Positions 5,623-6,758 of a DNA stretch of 6,758 nt are shown here, in pieces. The position numbers and the translations under genes were made by a program. The DNA comes from CAYRYU01 sp964428355 (GTDB lineage Bacteria; Muiribacteriota; Ozemobacteria; Ozemobacterales; Ozemobacteraceae). The notes under the pieces are model-generated. The model did no database searches. It had not been told where the DNA came from and was given only the letters and a program-made list of their open reading frames with translations. The stretch is taken from assembly GCA_964428355.1 (NCBI GenBank), contig CAYRYU010000186.1, positions 1-6,758 of the forward strand. The letters are read 5' to 3'. Numbering within the stretch: the stretch's first letter is position 1; each line of letters starts with the position of its first letter.

Positions 5623-6534
5623 TCCGATCGAAATCCAGTAGTCGTTTATCAGGCATCCGTGGTCGGAGAGCTTTTCCTTCAAGCCTGCCACCCTGGCGGT
5701 TCCCGCCGAGACAGGTCCCTTGATGAAGTGGTAGTCGATTTTGACGTCGGGTATGTTTCCGTAAGTGGAATTGATATTGGCGGTTGTGTCGGTCATCCGT
5801 TCGGAGAGCCATTTGATCCGGTTGCTTCGGGGGCGGGAGTTGAAATCACCCGCCAGGAGAACCGGTTCCGCAGATTTTTCCGCGAGCTTCCAGATCTCCT
5901 CGACCTGCTTGTCGGACTCTTCGGCGATCAAGCTGAGGTGGGCGACGAGCACCCGGAGCTTTCCCGCCTTTCCCAGGTCGAGAAGGACCTCGAGACAGCC
6001 GCGCCTTTCACTTCCCTTGACGCTCTGGTACAAGGTGTGGTTCTTTGAACCGAGTATCGGAAACCGTGATATAACGGCATTTCCCTGGGTGGCGATGAAT
6101 CCGCCCCAACCTACTTTCACGTTCTGACCGTAGGAATGGTGGAAATTGCCGAGCATTTTAGCGAGGCGTTCGGGCTGTTTCTGCATCCCCGCCCTCAAGT
6201 CGCCGTTTGAAATCTCGGTCGCGCAGAGGATGTCGATCTTGTTGTCGCGAAGGAGCTTTCCGATCGCCTCGAGGTTCTTCTTTCGGCCGATATCGTAAAT
6301 CGGGTTTTTCGAGTTCACCTTGCCGCCTCTGGCGTGGGCGATGTTGTATCCCGCGACCCGAAAACGGAGATTCTTCTCGACGGGAGCAACAACTGTGGTG
6401 GACGCCGCCGCGGAAACGCTCGCGGATACTCCATCGGGAATCGATGTGGCTTCTTCCCCGAAAGTGGCTGCAAAAATCCGGGGAAGGGGAAGTGACAACA
6501 TGAGGGCCAGAGCCAAAAAAAGGGAACGTTTCAT
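5602..6534 (-). CDS. Secreted endonuclease/exonuclease/phosphatase-family (DNase I-fold) enzyme
   Basis: A 310-residue protein of the EEP superfamily, metal-dependent phosphodiesterases that include DNase I, exonuclease III, sphingomyelinase and inositol phosphatases. A Sec signal peptide covers about residues 1-22 (basic KRS, then LFLALALMLSLPL, cleavage likely after IFA). A low-complexity Ala/Ser/Val stretch follows to about 53, then the catalytic domain. The active-site set is complete: Asn64 in GYNIAH, Glu107 in CATEIS, His199 in VAHLSL, Asp230 and Asn232 in AGDFNSRP, Asp267 in IDYHF, and Asp291-His292 in LSDHG. It should therefore be active in the periplasm or outside the cell. The ATG at 6534 is chosen because GGGAGG lies six bases upstream; the in-frame GTG at 6540 abuts that site. 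Nuclease, phospholipase or sugar-phosphatase activity cannot be told apart here. It converges on the Rrf2 gene. Confidence 0.9.
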   Translation of the reverse strand: MKRSLFLALALMLSLPLPRIFAATFGEEATSIPDGVSASVSAAASTTVVAPVEKNLRFRVAGYNIAHARGGKVNSKNPIYDIGRKKNLEAIGKLLRDNKIDILCATEISNGDLRAGMQKQPERLAKMLGNFHHSYGQNVKVGWGGFIATQGNAVISRFPILGSKNHTLYQSVKGSERRGCLEVLLDLGKAGKLRVLVAHLSLIAEESDKQVEEIWKLAEKSAEPVLLAGDFNSRPRSNRIKWLSERMTDTTANINSTYGNIPDVKIDYHFIKGPVSAGTARVAGLKEKLSDHGCLINDYWISIGSGTGSR

Positions 6535-6540
6535 TTTCAC

Positions 6541-6546
6541 CCTCCC
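6541..6546 (-). promoter_or_regulatory. Shine-Dalgarno site choosing the EEP hydrolase start
   Basis: GGGAGG on the minus strand is directly adjacent to a GTG (6540) but six bases before an ATG (6534). The normal spacing favours the ATG, giving a 310-residue rather than a 312-residue protein. Confidence 0.65.
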
Positions 6547-6649
6547 AATACTCTTTTCATCCCCACTTTACCTGGCCGGGGAAAAAAGTTACAGTTTGCC
6601 ACGGATCTTTCCGGAAACCTCATCGGGATTCCGTTTCTCCGCGGTTCCC

Positions 6650-6678
6650 ATTTTCAGGGAGAGGCAATCCCCGATCAA
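6650..6678 (-). promoter_or_regulatory. Tentative promoter for the EEP hydrolase gene
   Basis: On the minus strand TTGATC (6678-6673) and GAAAAT (6655-6650) are 17 bases apart, each four of six to consensus. The -35 hexamer is the same as at the Rrf2 promoter. The leader would be a little over 100 bases. Matches this weak occur by chance, so this is only a candidate. Confidence 0.25.
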
Positions 6679-6681
6679 TTG

Positions 6682-6699
6682 AAAAGGCTTAAGGCTTTT
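6682..6699. repeat. AT-rich imperfect 18-bp palindrome
   Basis: AAAAGGCTTAAGGCTTTT reads the same on both strands except for one non-pairing position in each half (the G at 6687 against the G at 6694). It lies between the 6712 stop and the EEP gene. It has no GC-rich stem or distinct loop, so it is a poor intrinsic terminator and could equally be a small protein-binding site or chance. Confidence 0.3.
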
Positions 6700-6711
6700 G
6701 GAACAGAAAAC

Positions 6712-6758
6712 TCAGAAACGATGGTCCACTCCGACGGAGAGACTGCCGTCGCGGGCCC
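6712..6758 (-). CDS. C-terminal end of a probable outer-membrane beta-barrel protein (5' partial)
   Basis: Only 14 codons and a stop are visible, reading ARDGSLSVGVDHRF. The last seven residues, VGVDHRF, resemble the porin C-terminal beta-signal recognised by the BAM complex (PhoE ends VGMTYQF): terminal Phe, Gly at -6, and hydrophobic residues at -5, -7 and -9. The stop at 6712-6714 coincides with the change from GC-rich to AT-richer sequence, as expected at a gene end; another minus-strand frame runs on into the AT-rich part with unfavourable third positions. The call is tentative because so little is seen. A plus-strand start at ATG 6721 is the main alternative but lacks a ribosome site. 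Confidence 0.4.
   Translation of the reverse strand, partial: ARDGSLSVGVDHRF

Noticed and set aside
6721..6758. Start of a plus-strand gene at ATG 6721 (MVHSDGETAVAG)
   Set aside because: There is no Shine-Dalgarno sequence before it, and the minus-strand frame in the same bases gives a better-supported beta-barrel C-terminus; only 38 bases are visible, so it cannot be excluded.
6700..6758. A tRNA or other structured RNA at the GC-rich right edge
   Set aside because: No T-loop GGTTCGA-like box, anticodon arm or acceptor pairing could be built from the visible bases.

Overview
The window is GC-rich bacterial DNA from a Gram-negative organism. The Gram-negative reading rests on a secreted hydrolase with a Sec signal peptide and, at the right edge, a probable outer-membrane beta-barrel C-terminus. 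The CheA architecture (a long linker carrying two short tandem repeats) and the conserved EF-hand membrane protein resemble deltaproteobacteria-like lineages or related candidate phyla, but the sequence alone does not fix the taxon. There is no sign of a mobile element, CRISPR array, rRNA or tRNA. Coding density is high and base composition is even across the genes.

Layout from left to right. (1) Bases 1-1676, plus strand: the larger C-terminal part of a CheA chemotaxis histidine kinase, cut by the window edge inside its HPt domain. (2) 1765-2364, plus: a small metallo-beta-lactamase-fold hydrolase. (3) 2386-4674, minus: a 762-residue conserved protein with an N-terminal EF-hand loop, a cysteine cluster and three C-terminal membrane segments. 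It converges tail to tail on the hydrolase gene. (4) 4715-5065, minus: a single STAS-domain protein 40 bases upstream of the EF-hand gene, very likely in the same operon. (5) 5066-5172: a compact divergent regulatory region holding a near-perfect 28-bp palindrome. The palindrome overlaps a -10 box on each strand. (6) 5173-5622, plus: an Rrf2-family regulator with three cysteines suited to an Fe-S cluster. (7) 5602-6534, minus: a secreted endonuclease/exonuclease/phosphatase-fold enzyme. Its end overlaps the Rrf2 gene end by 21 bp. (8) 6712-6758, minus: the last 14 codons of a probable outer-membrane beta-barrel protein.

How the genes may work together. CheA and the STAS protein are both signalling parts, but nothing here ties them to one pathway. 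The best-supported regulatory unit is the Rrf2 gene with the palindrome at its own promoter. By analogy with IscR and NsrR this should be autoregulation by an iron-sulfur sensor, and the position of the palindrome lets it also control the divergent STAS/EF-hand operon. That link is inference. I see no clearly new multi-gene system. The most interesting items are the divergent Rrf2 operator, the STAS/EF-hand membrane gene pair, and the repeat-bearing CheA linker.
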